Virus record (IMG/VR): IMGVR_UViG_3300031997_000085
Span: 1-20,286 of that record
DNA from: a virus
Strand: one strand, 5' to 3'
DNA: 20,286 nt
Shown: one piece after another, positions 1 through 8,560 of the stretch
How the letters are laid out: each line of letters starts with the position of its first letter
Numbering within the stretch: position 1 is the stretch's first letter
The notes under the pieces: model-generated
The model's input: the letters and a program-made list of their open reading frames with translations, nothing else
What the model was told of the DNA's origin: nothing
Databases searched by the model: none
Made by a program: the position numbers and the translations under genes

Positions 1-248
1 TCCTCATCAAGCTTCTCATCAGCAGTCACTTTGATATTGTCAACGCCGCCAGTCGCCACAATACCCTGCATGTGCTTCTTGAACGGGCCTAGCGCCGCAC
101 CAATTTTTCGGGCGTAAAAAATAGGAAGAGCGCGCAGTCTGACCGTCAACCCCAGGAACACATACTCCCTAACCTGGGTTTCCGGAAAGAGGACTGCACG
201 CTCAGCGTCATCACGAACAACCGCGTCGTTGAAATCAGGATCAGGCAT
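1..248 (-). CDS. Possible tail assembly chaperone, N-terminal part (cut by window edge)
   Basis: An open frame runs from ATG at 248 to the window edge without a stop, giving about 82 residues that begin MPDPDFNDAVVRDDAERAVL. A strong ribosome site (GAGGGAG) lies a few bases upstream of the ATG. The visible part is soluble, with a beta-like stretch (REYVFLGLTVRLRALP) followed by a helical stretch. It directly follows the major tail protein, where siphoviruses normally encode the tail assembly chaperone. That protein usually comes in short and frameshifted long forms and coats the tape measure during tail assembly. The assignment rests mainly on position and on a loose resemblance of the beta segment, so another small tail protein is possible. 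Any programmed slippage site would lie outside the window. Confidence 0.5.
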   Translation of the reverse strand, partial: MPDPDFNDAVVRDDAERAVLFPETQVREYVFLGLTVRLRALPIFYARKIGAALGPFKKHMQGIVATGGVDNIKVTADEKLDE

Positions 249-311
249 ACTATCTCCCTCAAGCAGTTTGATAAGAGTTCAGAAGTTAACTACCCCCGGC
301 AGCACAAAAGG

Positions 312-1178
312 CTACTTAGGGAACCAGTAGCGCTGGCCGACGAGCAAGTTCGCCTGCGGCCAATCAGCGTTGGACATGCCGTACGCATCAAAGGCCATCG
401 GGATCTTGCCGACGTCACTGGGCTTAATCGCCTCAGCAAACTCACCACCCGGCGCAACCTTGTCGAATTTATGCAGGACCTGCACGCCATCAATAAAATC
501 AGCGACGCCAATCAAGGTGTACGTCTTAACAATACCGCCGCCGTACGCATTCTTCGCACCCGAAATCTTGATCGCATTACAATTCGGCCCCACAGTGGGC
601 GTGGTCGGGAAGCCCGGCGTACCGAAGTAGAAAGTGAGACCAGAAATAGACGAAATCTGTGCCTCATTCTGCGAGTAGATCAAAGATGTGGCACCTGTGA
701 TCGCCGAGGACGCTGGCGCCGTAACAATATAGTCACCGACCGCCCAGGGAGTAGTTGTACTCGTTGTCGCAGACAACGTAATGGCATACTTATTCGTGAC
801 CGAGCTCACCGTCGAAACCGAGCTGACAGCGCAGTAGACAATGTTGTACGTATCGAGGTTGCCCAGAGCGTACTGGATCTTGCGGGGGGAATTGCTGTAA
901 AGCTGAATCTCCAGCTTGCCCGCGACCTGCATAACCGCCTCGTACTGAAGAATCTTCGGCACGCCGGTAATCAGCTGGAACTTCTCACGACTGACCGTAA
1001 TGTTGGCGCTATCCTCCACAACGGCGCCCAGCCACCTGAAGCCGGTAGGCGGGTCCATGATGTCGGCAATCGCGCAAGTGGGATCAAACGTCGTGGGATA
1101 CGGGGCAATAAGCAAGTGCTCGATCCCGAGACTCACCTCACGAGAAAAAATCAGATTTTCATATGTCCTATTTGCCAT
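312..1178 (-). CDS. Major tail protein (tail tube)
   Basis: This 288-residue protein is predicted to form the stacked rings of the tail tube. I chose ATG 1178 (MANRTYENLIFSREVSLG) because an AAGGAGAGG ribosome site sits 6 bases upstream; a longer frame reaching to about 1250 overlaps the preceding gene and lacks such a site. The N-terminal half has the usual tail-tube layout: an early statement of identity (FRWLGAVVEDSANITVSRE), then GVPKILQYEAVMQVAGKLEI, then a helix-like stretch ending in YALGN. The middle (about residues 115-215) is Ser/Thr-rich and beta-like, possibly an inserted surface domain. It lies immediately downstream of the tail terminator, as in many siphoviruses. Family assignment is by pattern and position. 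Confidence 0.8.
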   Translation of the reverse strand: MANRTYENLIFSREVSLGIEHLLIAPYPTTFDPTCAIADIMDPPTGFRWLGAVVEDSANITVSREKFQLITGVPKILQYEAVMQVAGKLEIQLYSNSPRKIQYALGNLDTYNIVYCAVSSVSTVSSVTNKYAITLSATTSTTTPWAVGDYIVTAPASSAITGATSLIYSQNEAQISSISGLTFYFGTPGFPTTPTVGPNCNAIKISGAKNAYGGGIVKTYTLIGVADFIDGVQVLHKFDKVAPGGEFAEAIKPSDVGKIPMAFDAYGMSNADWPQANLLVGQRYWFPK

Positions 1179-1200
1179 CGAATACCTCTCCTTTTCGGAG

Positions 1201-1575
1201 TTACGCGGTAGACACCGCAGTAATGAACGTGTAATTGAGCGTGAATACAAACAGGTTGTTGTCGTCGCGGTACATCGGGCCCACAGGATGGTCAGCGGAA
1301 AATCTGCCGACGGTGTTCACAGTGTTATGCCACCGATTATCGAGGAGAGAGTGCACCAGCTCAGCACGCTGAGCGGTGTACAAATACTCCGGGCCCCTGC
1401 AAAGCACCTGAACGTTATACTGATGCGGGCAAACTGCGGCGTCACCTCCTTGAATCGAAACCGAGATGGCATTTACAGGGGTCGGGGGCAGCTGCGACAG
1501 ATAAATCCCTAAACCGATTGTCCCTACGCCGCTCGCCTGCAAAATATCAACCGTCTCCTGTTGTAATAGGAGCAC
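1201..1575 (-). CDS. Tail terminator (minor capsid protein 3-like)
   Basis: This 124-residue protein probably caps the tail tube and joins it to the head connector. The pattern matches the minor-capsid/tail-terminator family: a short N-terminal helix, GLGIYLSQLPPTPVNAISV, a GG turn, a central strand (YNVQVLCRGPEYLYTAQRA) followed by a helix, then a Pro/Gly region and a final strand (LFVFTLNYTFIT). The start is GTG at 1575, supported by a purine-rich GGAGGGGGAG site 4 bases upstream. It overlaps the 3' end of the DUF2292-like gene by 29 bases, which suggests translational coupling. The next gene downstream is the major tail protein, the expected order. Confidence 0.75.
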   Translation of the reverse strand: MLLLQQETVDILQASGVGTIGLGIYLSQLPPTPVNAISVSIQGGDAAVCPHQYNVQVLCRGPEYLYTAQRAELVHSLLDNRWHNTVNTVGRFSADHPVGPMYRDDNNLFVFTLNYTFITAVSTA

Positions 1576-1789
1576 TAAACTCCCCCTCCTCGGTACCAGA
1601 CACCGACGGATCTAGAAGACGCTTCTCGACATCCTCTACCTTCACATTAAGGGTCTGGCGAATATGCACGATGTTACCGTGCTCGAACTTCAGGTACACC
1701 TCACCGTAAAAGTGCTCCCGCGAGAGTTTACTCACGAGCTTAGTCGCGAGCTCCACCTGTCGCCTTCTAGGTAGAGGCATATTATGCAC
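1547..1789 (-). CDS. Small DUF2292-like protein
   Basis: A protein of about 77-80 residues. The core (residues about 12-55: a basic helix, then FYGEVYLKFEHGNIVHIRQT) resembles DUF2292 proteins, which have the form helix, YGsVti, dGkivqIe and are small beta-hairpin proteins of unknown function in bacteria and phages. The acidic C-terminus is probably disordered. Two starts are possible: GTG 1789, overlapping the end of the glycosyltransferase gene, or ATG 1780 just after that gene's TAA (1784-1782). Neither has a clear ribosome site, so translation is probably coupled to the large gene. Its position between a sugar-modifying enzyme and the tail terminator gives no direct clue to function. Confidence 0.6.
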   Translation of the reverse strand: MHNMPLPRRRQVELATKLVSKLSREHFYGEVYLKFEHGNIVHIRQTLNVKVEDVEKRLLDPSVSGTEEGEFSAPITTGDG

Positions 1790-4769
1790 TACGCCCGCGC
1801 CGAGCCGTTAAAGACGCAGCGTGCTGAACCAAAGCGGCGCTGAGCTTGTCCCGGTGAATATCAAGATACGCTGTCATCTCCGACATAGTACTGAACCAGA
1901 CGCGCTCGGGCTGCGTAGCAGTATCCGGCGGCACCGTCAAGCCACCCAAGCCACCAGCAAGCGAAAAAGCAAGCTCGAAGGGGGGATGGTCCACCGCCTC
2001 ATCGACAGATACGCCGAACTTACCCATAATCGCCAAAGCGTTCTGATAAAGCGGGAAAGAAAGAGGGTACGCCTTATCGTCAACGCCCGTTACTTCACTC
2101 TTGAACACGTGAACACAGCTGCGAAGATACCCGACAGCGTCGGGAGCCAGAAATCGTCCGCGCGTCTTTTCAATACTCCAGTTTGCGTAATTGATGTAGT
2201 CGCGCATCATCAATACGGTACCCAGTTTGCGATGCGGATTCTGCGCCCGGTCTTTAAGAAGCAGCGCTATATTCCGATCCTTGCACTTGGTGCGGCGGAC
2301 AGCCTCAGTGATGTAGCCGAAATGCGCGATATCCACATCAGGAAGCATAAGAGAAGGGTGAATCGGATTATCCATTGACTCTTCGCAGTGCTCATGAATG
2401 ACGCCGAAGAACTTGTAGCCCTGATTGTTGCGGAAAAGGCGGACCGGCACATCAGGCTGCGCGTGGTAGTCGAGCATTAAGTGATTTTGCCGTATCACGA
2501 AACCGTTAAACAGATTTGTCCGAGTATACTTCCGCATGTTCAATGCCCCGAGAAGCAACTCGTCTGCATCAATCCAAAAAACCCAGTCGCCGGTCGCGGG
2601 TGCCAAAGAAGCGTTGCGCGCTATCGAAAAATCTTCGGGCCACTCAATACTAAGCACCTTGTCAGTATAGCGCGCAGCAATGCTCGTAGTTGCGTCCACT
2701 GATCCAGTGTCCACAACAACAATTTCGTCTACGAACTCGCGTACTGTGTTCAAGCACCGCATGAGATTCGGTTCTTCGTTCTTAGTGATCATAACACAGG
2801 AGATAGTCTGCCAAGGCCGCGTGGTCAAAAGCTTCCGGTCAAGATCAACAGCGCCGAACGCGGGGCCCCCATTCTGATAGGCAATCGCCCACCAACCATT
2901 CAACTCGCCGGTATACGTGGGCTCGGAATTGGGAACGTGAATAAAACGAAAATGAGGCTGGGCCTCGAAGATTTCGATGACGTCAGACATCTCGAAGTGG
3001 TGGACATGGGCGCGCTTGATCGGATCCGTGGTCTCTGGATCGTGGTACCAAATAGGTAGCCAGCACCCAGAGGGAACGGTAAAGAAAACAGTGCCAGTAG
3101 GCGTCAGAAGAGCGCGCAAGCGCGCAAGAAACGCAGTGGTGTCGGGAATGTGCTCCATCGTTTCGCCACAGAAAATAAAATCGAACTGCCCCAGCTCCTT
3201 GGGATCCAGCGACGTCTCATCCGCCTTACCGAGAACATAGGTGCATTTCGCAAAACCCGGTTCGCCCTTGCTCTTCCTATCTTCCGCACACATGAGAGAA
3301 TGGGGGTTGACATCAAGGCACACAATTTCGGCGTCGGGGAACACGCAACCAAACGTTGCCGCGATGCCACCTTTGAAACAGCCCACGTCAAGAATGCGTT
3401 TCGGGGGGCCGTTTAGCTTCGCGGCATCACGCATGAAATAAATAACCTGCGCGATTCGAGGGGGCACTTTGTTCGACGAGGTGTCGTTAACAACATCCTC
3501 CATGGGATTGCCCGCTGTCGGAATGCGCACCTGAATAGCAGAGTCGATATAGGTGCGGTACAGCGCGGCCTCCTCGTGAAAACCGGAGCGTAGAGCGAAC
3601 TGCTCCGCCGAAACAAAGTCGTCATGACGAACAAGATTCCGAAGCACGGCCTTGGGGTTCTGCGCAACTCGACGCTGAAAAAACTCGATGAAGTTGGCCT
3701 CCCACTCCCGCGCAATCTGCGACCAGTCGTAGCGACTCTGGATCCATTTCTTACCTGCAGCCTGCAACTGACCGAAGTGCAAGTCGTTACGCAAAATAGC
3801 AAGGGACTTGAACACGGCCTCTTTGGTATACTTCTCGGTGCCGTAGGGAGCAGTGATCAGCTCGGCACCTGAAGCTGCAGTCTCAGGCAAAGCAAATGCG
3901 TGTGACGTCACGACAGGCGTACCACACGCTAGCGCCTCCATCACGTTAATACAGCTGATCTCGGGGAATTGCGTGGGATACAACATGAGGCTACACGACG
4001 CGAGTAGCTTGTAGTAATCTTCCTTCGTCAAAAATCCGGCGTCGTAGACGTTCTTACTTTTCGCCTTGAGAGTCTCGATTTGTGCATGGTACGCCTTGAC
4101 ATCATCGGGAAGCATAAGCATATCTGTATTGTACGTACAGAGATGCAGCTCGAGCTCAGGATTTGCCTCAAGCAAAATCGGCCAGATGAACTGGAGCAGG
4201 AACAAAAGACCGCGTTCGGGGCGAGATGAGTAGATTATGCGGTTACGCTTACGCGCAACCCCTTCAATTGCCGACGCGATCAGCGCAAGATCAACGCCGT
4301 TACGAGTAACACTAATCACCCGCTCAAGATCCGGGAAGAACGAGGGCTGCACGTACTCGCCCTTTTGAAACTCCGACATCACAAAAAACTGATCAACAGC
4401 CCACATGTTGCCGATGAAGTCACTCTTCTTCTCCTCCGGCGGGGGCATATCATGCGCCCAATACACAAGCTGCTTCGCCTTATGATTCTGTGACATGAGT
4501 CCGTAGTAACGGCTCACAACAAGCACATCAAATTCCACGGACCCCGCAATCATCGGCCAATCATCGAAGCTGTGATACCTCACACCGTCATACACGCCAG
4601 GGCGGGGGCAGGGGCACACCGCATAAACGCGATGACCTAACGCAGCAAGAGATTTTGCCATGTAAAACATGGCAGTCTCAGAACCACCGAGGCTTTTTTC
4701 CTTGATGGTGTTGCCGTCAAACGGAATCCCAGAAGTAACGAATCCAATTGTTAGAACAGGTCGCGACAT
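1782..4769 (-). CDS. Tri-domain glycosyltransferase-methyltransferase-glycosyltransferase
   Basis: This 995-residue fusion has three recognisable enzymes. Residues about 1-370 are a GT-B (GT4-like) glycosyltransferase: FVTSGIP and GGSETAM near the start, and the donor-binding E-x7-E pair at E270 and E278 (PEISCINVMEALACGTPVV). Residues about 420-630 are a class I SAM methyltransferase: ILDVGCFKGG at 459-468, an acidic strand end at CLDVN, and FDFIFCGETMEHIPD. Residues about 655-880 are a GT2 GT-A glycosyltransferase of the LgtF/SunS type: CVMITKNEEPNL, VVDTGSVDAT and the metal-binding D734-A-D736. The rest is uncharacterised. ATG 4769 has AAGGAGG at good spacing; a longer frame to 4799 is less likely. 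Its site between connector and tail genes suggests sugar transfer onto the virion. Acceptor and sugar are unknown. Confidence 0.9.
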   Translation of the reverse strand: MSRPVLTIGFVTSGIPFDGNTIKEKSLGGSETAMFYMAKSLAALGHRVYAVCPCPRPGVYDGVRYHSFDDWPMIAGSVEFDVLVVSRYYGLMSQNHKAKQLVYWAHDMPPPEEKKSDFIGNMWAVDQFFVMSEFQKGEYVQPSFFPDLERVISVTRNGVDLALIASAIEGVARKRNRIIYSSRPERGLLFLLQFIWPILLEANPELELHLCTYNTDMLMLPDDVKAYHAQIETLKAKSKNVYDAGFLTKEDYYKLLASCSLMLYPTQFPEISCINVMEALACGTPVVTSHAFALPETAASGAELITAPYGTEKYTKEAVFKSLAILRNDLHFGQLQAAGKKWIQSRYDWSQIAREWEANFIEFFQRRVAQNPKAVLRNLVRHDDFVSAEQFALRSGFHEEAALYRTYIDSAIQVRIPTAGNPMEDVVNDTSSNKVPPRIAQVIYFMRDAAKLNGPPKRILDVGCFKGGIAATFGCVFPDAEIVCLDVNPHSLMCAEDRKSKGEPGFAKCTYVLGKADETSLDPKELGQFDFIFCGETMEHIPDTTAFLARLRALLTPTGTVFFTVPSGCWLPIWYHDPETTDPIKRAHVHHFEMSDVIEIFEAQPHFRFIHVPNSEPTYTGELNGWWAIAYQNGGPAFGAVDLDRKLLTTRPWQTISCVMITKNEEPNLMRCLNTVREFVDEIVVVDTGSVDATTSIAARYTDKVLSIEWPEDFSIARNASLAPATGDWVFWIDADELLLGALNMRKYTRTNLFNGFVIRQNHLMLDYHAQPDVPVRLFRNNQGYKFFGVIHEHCEESMDNPIHPSLMLPDVDIAHFGYITEAVRRTKCKDRNIALLLKDRAQNPHRKLGTVLMMRDYINYANWSIEKTRGRFLAPDAVGYLRSCVHVFKSEVTGVDDKAYPLSFPLYQNALAIMGKFGVSVDEAVDHPPFELAFSLAGGLGGLTVPPDTATQPERVWFSTMSEMTAYLDIHRDKLSAALVQHAASLTARRGRSA

Positions 4770-4802
4770 GCATCCTCCTTGAATAGGATAGACAAACACA
4801 TA

Positions 4803-5255
4803 CTATTTCAGATCAACAGTGGTAATCTTCCCAGTCACTAACGACCGCCACACAGCCTCGCGCAGAGACTCTCTGTACCGCGAATGATGGTAATTCAATA
4901 CGCGAGTGATGTACTTGGTGCCTATGCCCCCCTCTAGCGCCGCAGGCTGAAGGCGAGAAATCGGACCCAGATTAAATGGCTCCTCGTGCCACCGCAAAGC
5001 GTAAGGAAGATCAGAGCCAACGCCGGTGACGATCGTGCCGCTAGCCAATATACGTGGTTTTGCGTACTGAATCGATCGCCGAAGGTCGCCCTCGAGAATC
5101 GGAGCGTTTAACCGGGCTCGCTCAACGACGTGAGGCATAATAACATCGGCTAGCTGAGCTAGAACCGCCCTGCGTACCAAGGTCTGCCGTGTCTTCATCG
5201 TGCCGAGCTGCGAAGTGAAAGAGGGAGTGACCTCCATCCGAATAGCTAAAGACAT
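4803..5255 (-). CDS. HK97 gp10-like head-tail/tail component
   Basis: This 150-residue protein fits the HK97 gp10-like family, which acts at the head-tail interface or in tail completion. The recognisable core is a long helix followed by ERARLNAPILEGDLRRSI (the family's 'P.dtG.Lr.Si' region), then a beta stretch ending in GVGSDLPYALRWHEEP (the 'vg...yA...E' region), and a C-terminal helix (RYRESLREAVW). ATG 5255 has an AGGAGA site 7 bases upstream. It sits 18 bases after the putative stopper and just before the large glycosyltransferase gene, where the tail terminator would normally come next. So the glycosyltransferase and DUF2292-like genes look inserted into the usual connector-terminator order. 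Confidence 0.75.
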   Translation of the reverse strand: MSLAIRMEVTPSFTSQLGTMKTRQTLVRRAVLAQLADVIMPHVVERARLNAPILEGDLRRSIQYAKPRILASGTIVTGVGSDLPYALRWHEEPFNLGPISRLQPAALEGGIGTKYITRVLNYHHSRYRESLREAVWRSLVTGKITTVDLK

Positions 5256-5273
5256 TAACGATTCTCCTGCGGG

Positions 5274-5633
5274 TCAGGATGAAATAAGCGATACCGTTTC
5301 AGCCACATACACCTCCCGAATGACTCGACCCTTAATGGGATGATTCGAATCCTCAAGAAGAATAATGCGACCGGCCGCAAGTAACAAATTCCCCGCGCGG
5401 TCTACTCCGTCAGACACAATTCCACCCACTTCTAAATCAACAGATGGTAGAAAGAGAATCGAAAAGTCGGACGTGACGCCTTCGCCGTTTTTATCTACCA
5501 CTCGACGCAATTTACCATCGATAAAGCACGGTACGTCAGTGGTCTGTAGACCTGGGATACGTTGCCCATAGGCGTCAAATGCTCCGGCCGAAGTGACAGT
5601 AATACTGTGCGTTAGCTTGCCCGCGATGGACAT
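5274..5633 (-). CDS. Head-tail stopper/connector protein
   Basis: A 119-residue beta-rich protein that probably forms the ring closing the portal channel below the adaptor (head closure protein). It begins MSIAGKLTHSITVTSAGAFD and continues with GQRIPGLQTTDVPCFIDGKLR, the typical 'y.....d..G.....y....vp..i' opening of siphovirus head-tail joining proteins, then a beta-strand region (SDFSILFLPSVDLEVGGIVS) and a short C-terminal strand. The start codon overlaps the stop of the upstream adaptor gene by one base (TAATG), showing tight coupling. Order adaptor, stopper, gp10-like is standard. The specific name is from position and pattern. Confidence 0.68.
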   Translation of the reverse strand: MSIAGKLTHSITVTSAGAFDAYGQRIPGLQTTDVPCFIDGKLRRVVDKNGEGVTSDFSILFLPSVDLEVGGIVSDGVDRAGNLLLAAGRIILLEDSNHPIKGRVIREVYVAETVSLISS

Positions 5634-6169
5634 TACGCCCTCACAAGCCGCGGAGATGATTTGTAGCGGGCAAGAAAGCGAGAAGCTTCAGGACTCATAG
5701 GCGACGCCGAAGCGCCGAAAGAGTAGCTCTCACTAATTTTCCCAATACCCTCAGAATAGCTCCTCACTCCGCGCTGAGCGAGCTCGAGAAGGGTGTCCTC
5801 ACCCCCCTGCTTGAGTATGTACAACGCTTGCTCCGCGCAAGCATTCTTCACGTCCTGCATCATCCACGCGTACTCTACACGCATAAAAGTAAGAGTTCCG
5901 ATCTCGGTAGCGGAGCCAAGAGCGGCCTCAGCGAAAAGAGTTCGGGGGAACTGCAGTCTTTGGTTCCAGGAGTAGCGTTCTCCCACCCACCGACCCAAAC
6001 TATCAATGGCACGTGTAGCTTCTACCAGAGAAGCTTTCCTCGCAGCATCCGAGGCAGCGTCCCACTGATCCCGCTTCACCTTTGTCTCTACGTACACGGC
6101 AAGTTCGAGATCCGTGGCGTACGTGTTACTGTTTATCCCGCCCCACGTAGCGTCTAATACAAGTGCCAT
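5633..6169 (-). CDS. Head-tail adaptor (DnaT-like/gp6-type)
   Basis: This 178-residue protein resembles the phage 'DnaT-like' head-completion family that binds directly under the portal. Signals are MALVLDATWGGINSNTYATD (the family's 'nsY.s..ea..Y' start), a helical segment with RKASLVEATRAIDSL, then YSWNQRLQFPR (the 'G.r....Q.l.wPR' motif), and a following helix with acidic residues. The C-terminal 45 residues are Ser/Gly-rich and probably extended. ATG 6169 is preceded by GGAGA about 8 bases upstream. It lies between the small unknown after the capsid gene and the stopper. Despite the family label there is no reason to infer a replication role here. Confidence 0.75.
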   Translation of the reverse strand: MALVLDATWGGINSNTYATDLELAVYVETKVKRDQWDAASDAARKASLVEATRAIDSLGRWVGERYSWNQRLQFPRTLFAEAALGSATEIGTLTFMRVEYAWMMQDVKNACAEQALYILKQGGEDTLLELAQRGVRSYSEGIGKISESYSFGASASPMSPEASRFLARYKSSPRLVRA

Positions 6170-6184
6170 GGTGAAGATCTCCGT

Positions 6185-6430
6185 TTAGGAGGGAGTGAAG
6201 TGGTGCTCGAGTACCTCAGCCCACCGCTGAAGAGTCTCGTAGCGCATAGGCTGATTTCGAGGATTAGCTTGACGTATTTCAGCAATAACTGCAAGCACCT
6301 CCTCAGGGGGAGCAAGAATCGCAATCACGGGATCTGCAGCTTCTATAGAAGGTGCATTCACCGTTAGGTGCACAATAGTCCGAGGAGCGTGAACCGTGGA
6401 ATCCAGGCTGTTTACCTTAGACTTGGCCAC
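6185..6430 (-). CDS. Small unknown protein after the major capsid gene
   Basis: An 81-residue frame starting at GTG 6430, ten bases beyond the capsid gene's stop. The frame stays open further upstream inside the capsid gene, but that part reads as an out-of-frame shadow (Arg/Ser-rich). The ribosome site is weak, so coupling to capsid translation is likely. It has a beta-like N-terminal half (TIVHLTVNAP) and a helical C-terminal half (EEVLAVIAEIRQANP, then RYETLQRWAEVLEHHF). I do not recognise the family. Small genes in this slot often encode head decoration or connector-accessory proteins, but nothing in the sequence proves that. Confidence 0.55.
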   Translation of the reverse strand: MAKSKVNSLDSTVHAPRTIVHLTVNAPSIEAADPVIAILAPPEEVLAVIAEIRQANPRNQPMRYETLQRWAEVLEHHFTPS

Positions 6431-6440
6431 AATTCGTCCA

Positions 6441-7589
6441 CTAGGTCTGCGCGCTGTAGATTTTGGCGAGACCGTCTTCGTTCTTGTACTCAACGGTGTA
6501 CTCTCCAATAACCATGCCCTTCGCACTGTCGCCGGTCGGCGCAATCGGAACATACGCGAATGAGCGGCCCTGCAGTGGGAGCACTTTGACACGCTGAGAC
6601 GAAAGCATCATTGCAGAGTTCGGCGGCATCCAGCGACTCAGAACAACCTGCTGCATGCCGAACGTGCTCTCGTACTCCGAGATCAGGTTGCGATACGTCG
6701 CATCATCAGGGGTGGTACGAATGCGAGTAGCATTCCAGCTATCGATAACGCGCTTGTAATTGGCATCTGCGACGATAAGATCGATGTCACGGGCACCGCG
6801 ATCCCACGCAGCCTTGATGACATTACCGAGCCACGATTCAGTCAGTGTAGCGACAGACTGAGCATTGGTTGTAAGCGCCTTCCAAAGACCCTGCATCGTA
6901 CGGCCGCCCCACGTGTACTGCACACCTGCGGTGCCGCTGGGCGTGTTGGAGACAATACCGCGAATGACAGACTTTTCAAGATCGCGAAGGGCCTCTCTCG
7001 ATCGCTGCTGAATCTGGTAGTCGAGCTCGGAGGTGACACCTCCAACCTTCCGGACAGCCTGAACCGTACCAGAGATGATCACATCTTTCTTGTAAATCTG
7101 GCAGTAGTTGCCGCGCCTCGGGCGCGCGTGGCTGATATCGGACGTGACATCGGCGCCTTCCTGCGAGGCGTCGGCGATGATGACGTAAGTCTGGCCTGGA
7201 GCGTACGACTGTGCCGAGGTACCGCCAACAGCACGAGTCAACGTGATCGTGTTACCGACAATTGCCTCGACAATCATGTACTCGCCAGACACTTCGTGCA
7301 TGAGAACTGTACCCTGCTGCAGGTAGTTTGCATCACCGCCAGCAATACCCATAACGCCGCCGGTGGTGACGGCGCTACCCAGGAGCGAGCTTGCGGTAAT
7401 AGTGTTGGGAGCGAGTGCGTCTTCGGACCACTCGTGGTAGATGTTGAACGCCGGGTACGGAGCATCACCCAAAACGTCCAGCAGGCGAGTCTCGAAGGGA
7501 GAAATCATGCTCACAATAGGAGACACATCCTCCGCCGTCTCGACTCCGAAAACACCTGTGTCGTACATTGCTTTACCACTAAATGCCAT
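6441..7589 (-). CDS. Major capsid protein (DUF5309/SU10-type)
   Basis: A 382-residue protein predicted to form the capsid shell. It fits the DUF5309 (SU10 major capsid) family, an HK97-fold group: early SPIVSMISPFETRLLDVLGD (the 'I..i.P.dtPf...ig' segment), NIYHEWSEDALAPN, a beta-rich insertion (about residues 85-140), then the long segment GTVQAVRKVGG with SREALRDLEKSVIRGI, and AAWDRGARDIDLIVADANYK followed by the C-terminal strands. ATG 7589 has AGGAGG 9 bases upstream. It follows the scaffold gene, as expected. There is no long N-terminal delta domain, which fits with a separate scaffold gene. Confidence 0.88.
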   Translation of the reverse strand: MAFSGKAMYDTGVFGVETAEDVSPIVSMISPFETRLLDVLGDAPYPAFNIYHEWSEDALAPNTITASSLLGSAVTTGGVMGIAGGDANYLQQGTVLMHEVSGEYMIVEAIVGNTITLTRAVGGTSAQSYAPGQTYVIIADASQEGADVTSDISHARPRRGNYCQIYKKDVIISGTVQAVRKVGGVTSELDYQIQQRSREALRDLEKSVIRGIVSNTPSGTAGVQYTWGGRTMQGLWKALTTNAQSVATLTESWLGNVIKAAWDRGARDIDLIVADANYKRVIDSWNATRIRTTPDDATYRNLISEYESTFGMQQVVLSRWMPPNSAMMLSSQRVKVLPLQGRSFAYVPIAPTGDSAKGMVIGEYTVEYKNEDGLAKIYSAQT

Positions 7590-7621
7590 CGAACGATACC
7601 TCCTAGAAAATTGGAACTAGC

Positions 7622-8476
7622 TCACTTCTGCGGATTCGCAGCAGCAGTCAGCTCCTTGACCTCGCGAGACGTTTTCTGGTACACCATAATATCGTTCTGA
7701 TTCCCTGTAGCCTTCGCCTTCTTCTCGAGCTCAGCAAGTTCGGCTTGCTTTCGAGTAAGCTGCGAAGCTGTAACGCCGGGTGAAGAGCCGCGCGAACCGG
7801 AGCCGCCGGTCCCTGTCATGGGCTTGCGCATCCAGTCCGGAAGAGACTCAGCAATACCTGCGTCGGGATCCAGATAGAGACCATCTTTCGATTTGAACCG
7901 CCACTTAGTCAAGTCCTCGTCGTACTCCATGCTGTCACGGAAAAGCTTGACCCCAGCACCGACGTCAACAACGTCGTTCTTCACCAGAGCATCCGCCAAC
8001 ATGGCATCGCGATCCTGCTCAAGACGAGTCGTCTCGAGATTTTCTCGCGTCTCGATCTCTTTATCGAGGCGCTTTCGAATAGCATCCATCTCAGCCCTGT
8101 GACGCTTATTGATGCCGTTCACCAAAGCCTGGATGGATTCGGCTCCCTCAATGGGGATACCGCCCTCTTCGTCGTCGTCAACATTCACGTTTCTGCTTCG
8201 GTCGCCATCGGCGTCAAGCTCGCCGGTCTGCATGAAGCGATCAACCGCCTCTTCGCCACCCGCGGCCTCAATCAGCATATCTTCAAGCTCGCCACGCGAC
8301 TTCGTTTCTCCGTCGAGACGCGTCTTGAGGTCTTGAAGCTCCTTCTGAAGACCTCGCTTATGCTCTGCAAGAATCTTATTGAGCTCGTCCTGTGTAAAGG
8401 TCTTACTACCCTCGCCGGCGCCGCCCTCAGGGTCATACAGAAAACGCGAAGTAAACAACCCGTTCATCCAATACAT
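7622..8476 (-). CDS. Scaffolding protein
   Basis: This 284-residue charged, helical protein directly upstream of the capsid gene is the expected procapsid scaffold. Residues about 27-70 form a heptad-like coiled coil (KTFTQDELNKILAEHKRG onward), followed by an acidic linker (VNVDDDEEGG), a second coiled coil (about 125-170), then a Gly/Ser linker (GTGGSGSRGSS) and a C-terminal helix with many Lys and Glu residues, typical of a capsid-binding tail. I chose ATG 8476 (MYWMNGLF) because GAGGAGG lies 5 bases upstream; ATG 8467 is a weaker alternative, and a longer frame to 8548 has no comparable site. Confidence 0.78.
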   Translation of the reverse strand: MYWMNGLFTSRFLYDPEGGAGEGSKTFTQDELNKILAEHKRGLQKELQDLKTRLDGETKSRGELEDMLIEAAGGEEAVDRFMQTGELDADGDRSRNVNVDDDEEGGIPIEGAESIQALVNGINKRHRAEMDAIRKRLDKEIETRENLETTRLEQDRDAMLADALVKNDVVDVGAGVKLFRDSMEYDEDLTKWRFKSKDGLYLDPDAGIAESLPDWMRKPMTGTGGSGSRGSSPGVTASQLTRKQAELAELEKKAKATGNQNDIMVYQKTSREVKELTAAANPQK

Positions 8477-8560
8477 GATAGCCTCCTCGTTGCCGAGTAA
8501 GTGCCTCCTAGTAGGAGTGCAAGTTAACAGCGAAAGTCCCAAGGCCACATCAAGATGTTC

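Noticed and set aside
471-1211. A 246-residue plus-strand open frame
   Set aside because: It is antisense to the major tail protein, is Arg/Asn-rich as shadows often are, and breaks the single-strand layout.
5633-6169. DnaT-like family name as evidence for a replication protein
   Set aside because: The family label in phages is a misnomer for a head-completion protein, and the gene lies in the connector module.
7128-7700. A 190-residue plus-strand open frame
   Set aside because: It is antisense to the capsid gene and the end of the scaffold gene, with no recognisable motif.
8501-8520. Short inverted repeat (CTCCTA / TAGGAG) upstream of the scaffold gene, as a terminator
   Set aside because: The arms are six bases with a one-base loop and no T-run follows; it probably reflects ribosome-site-like sequence.
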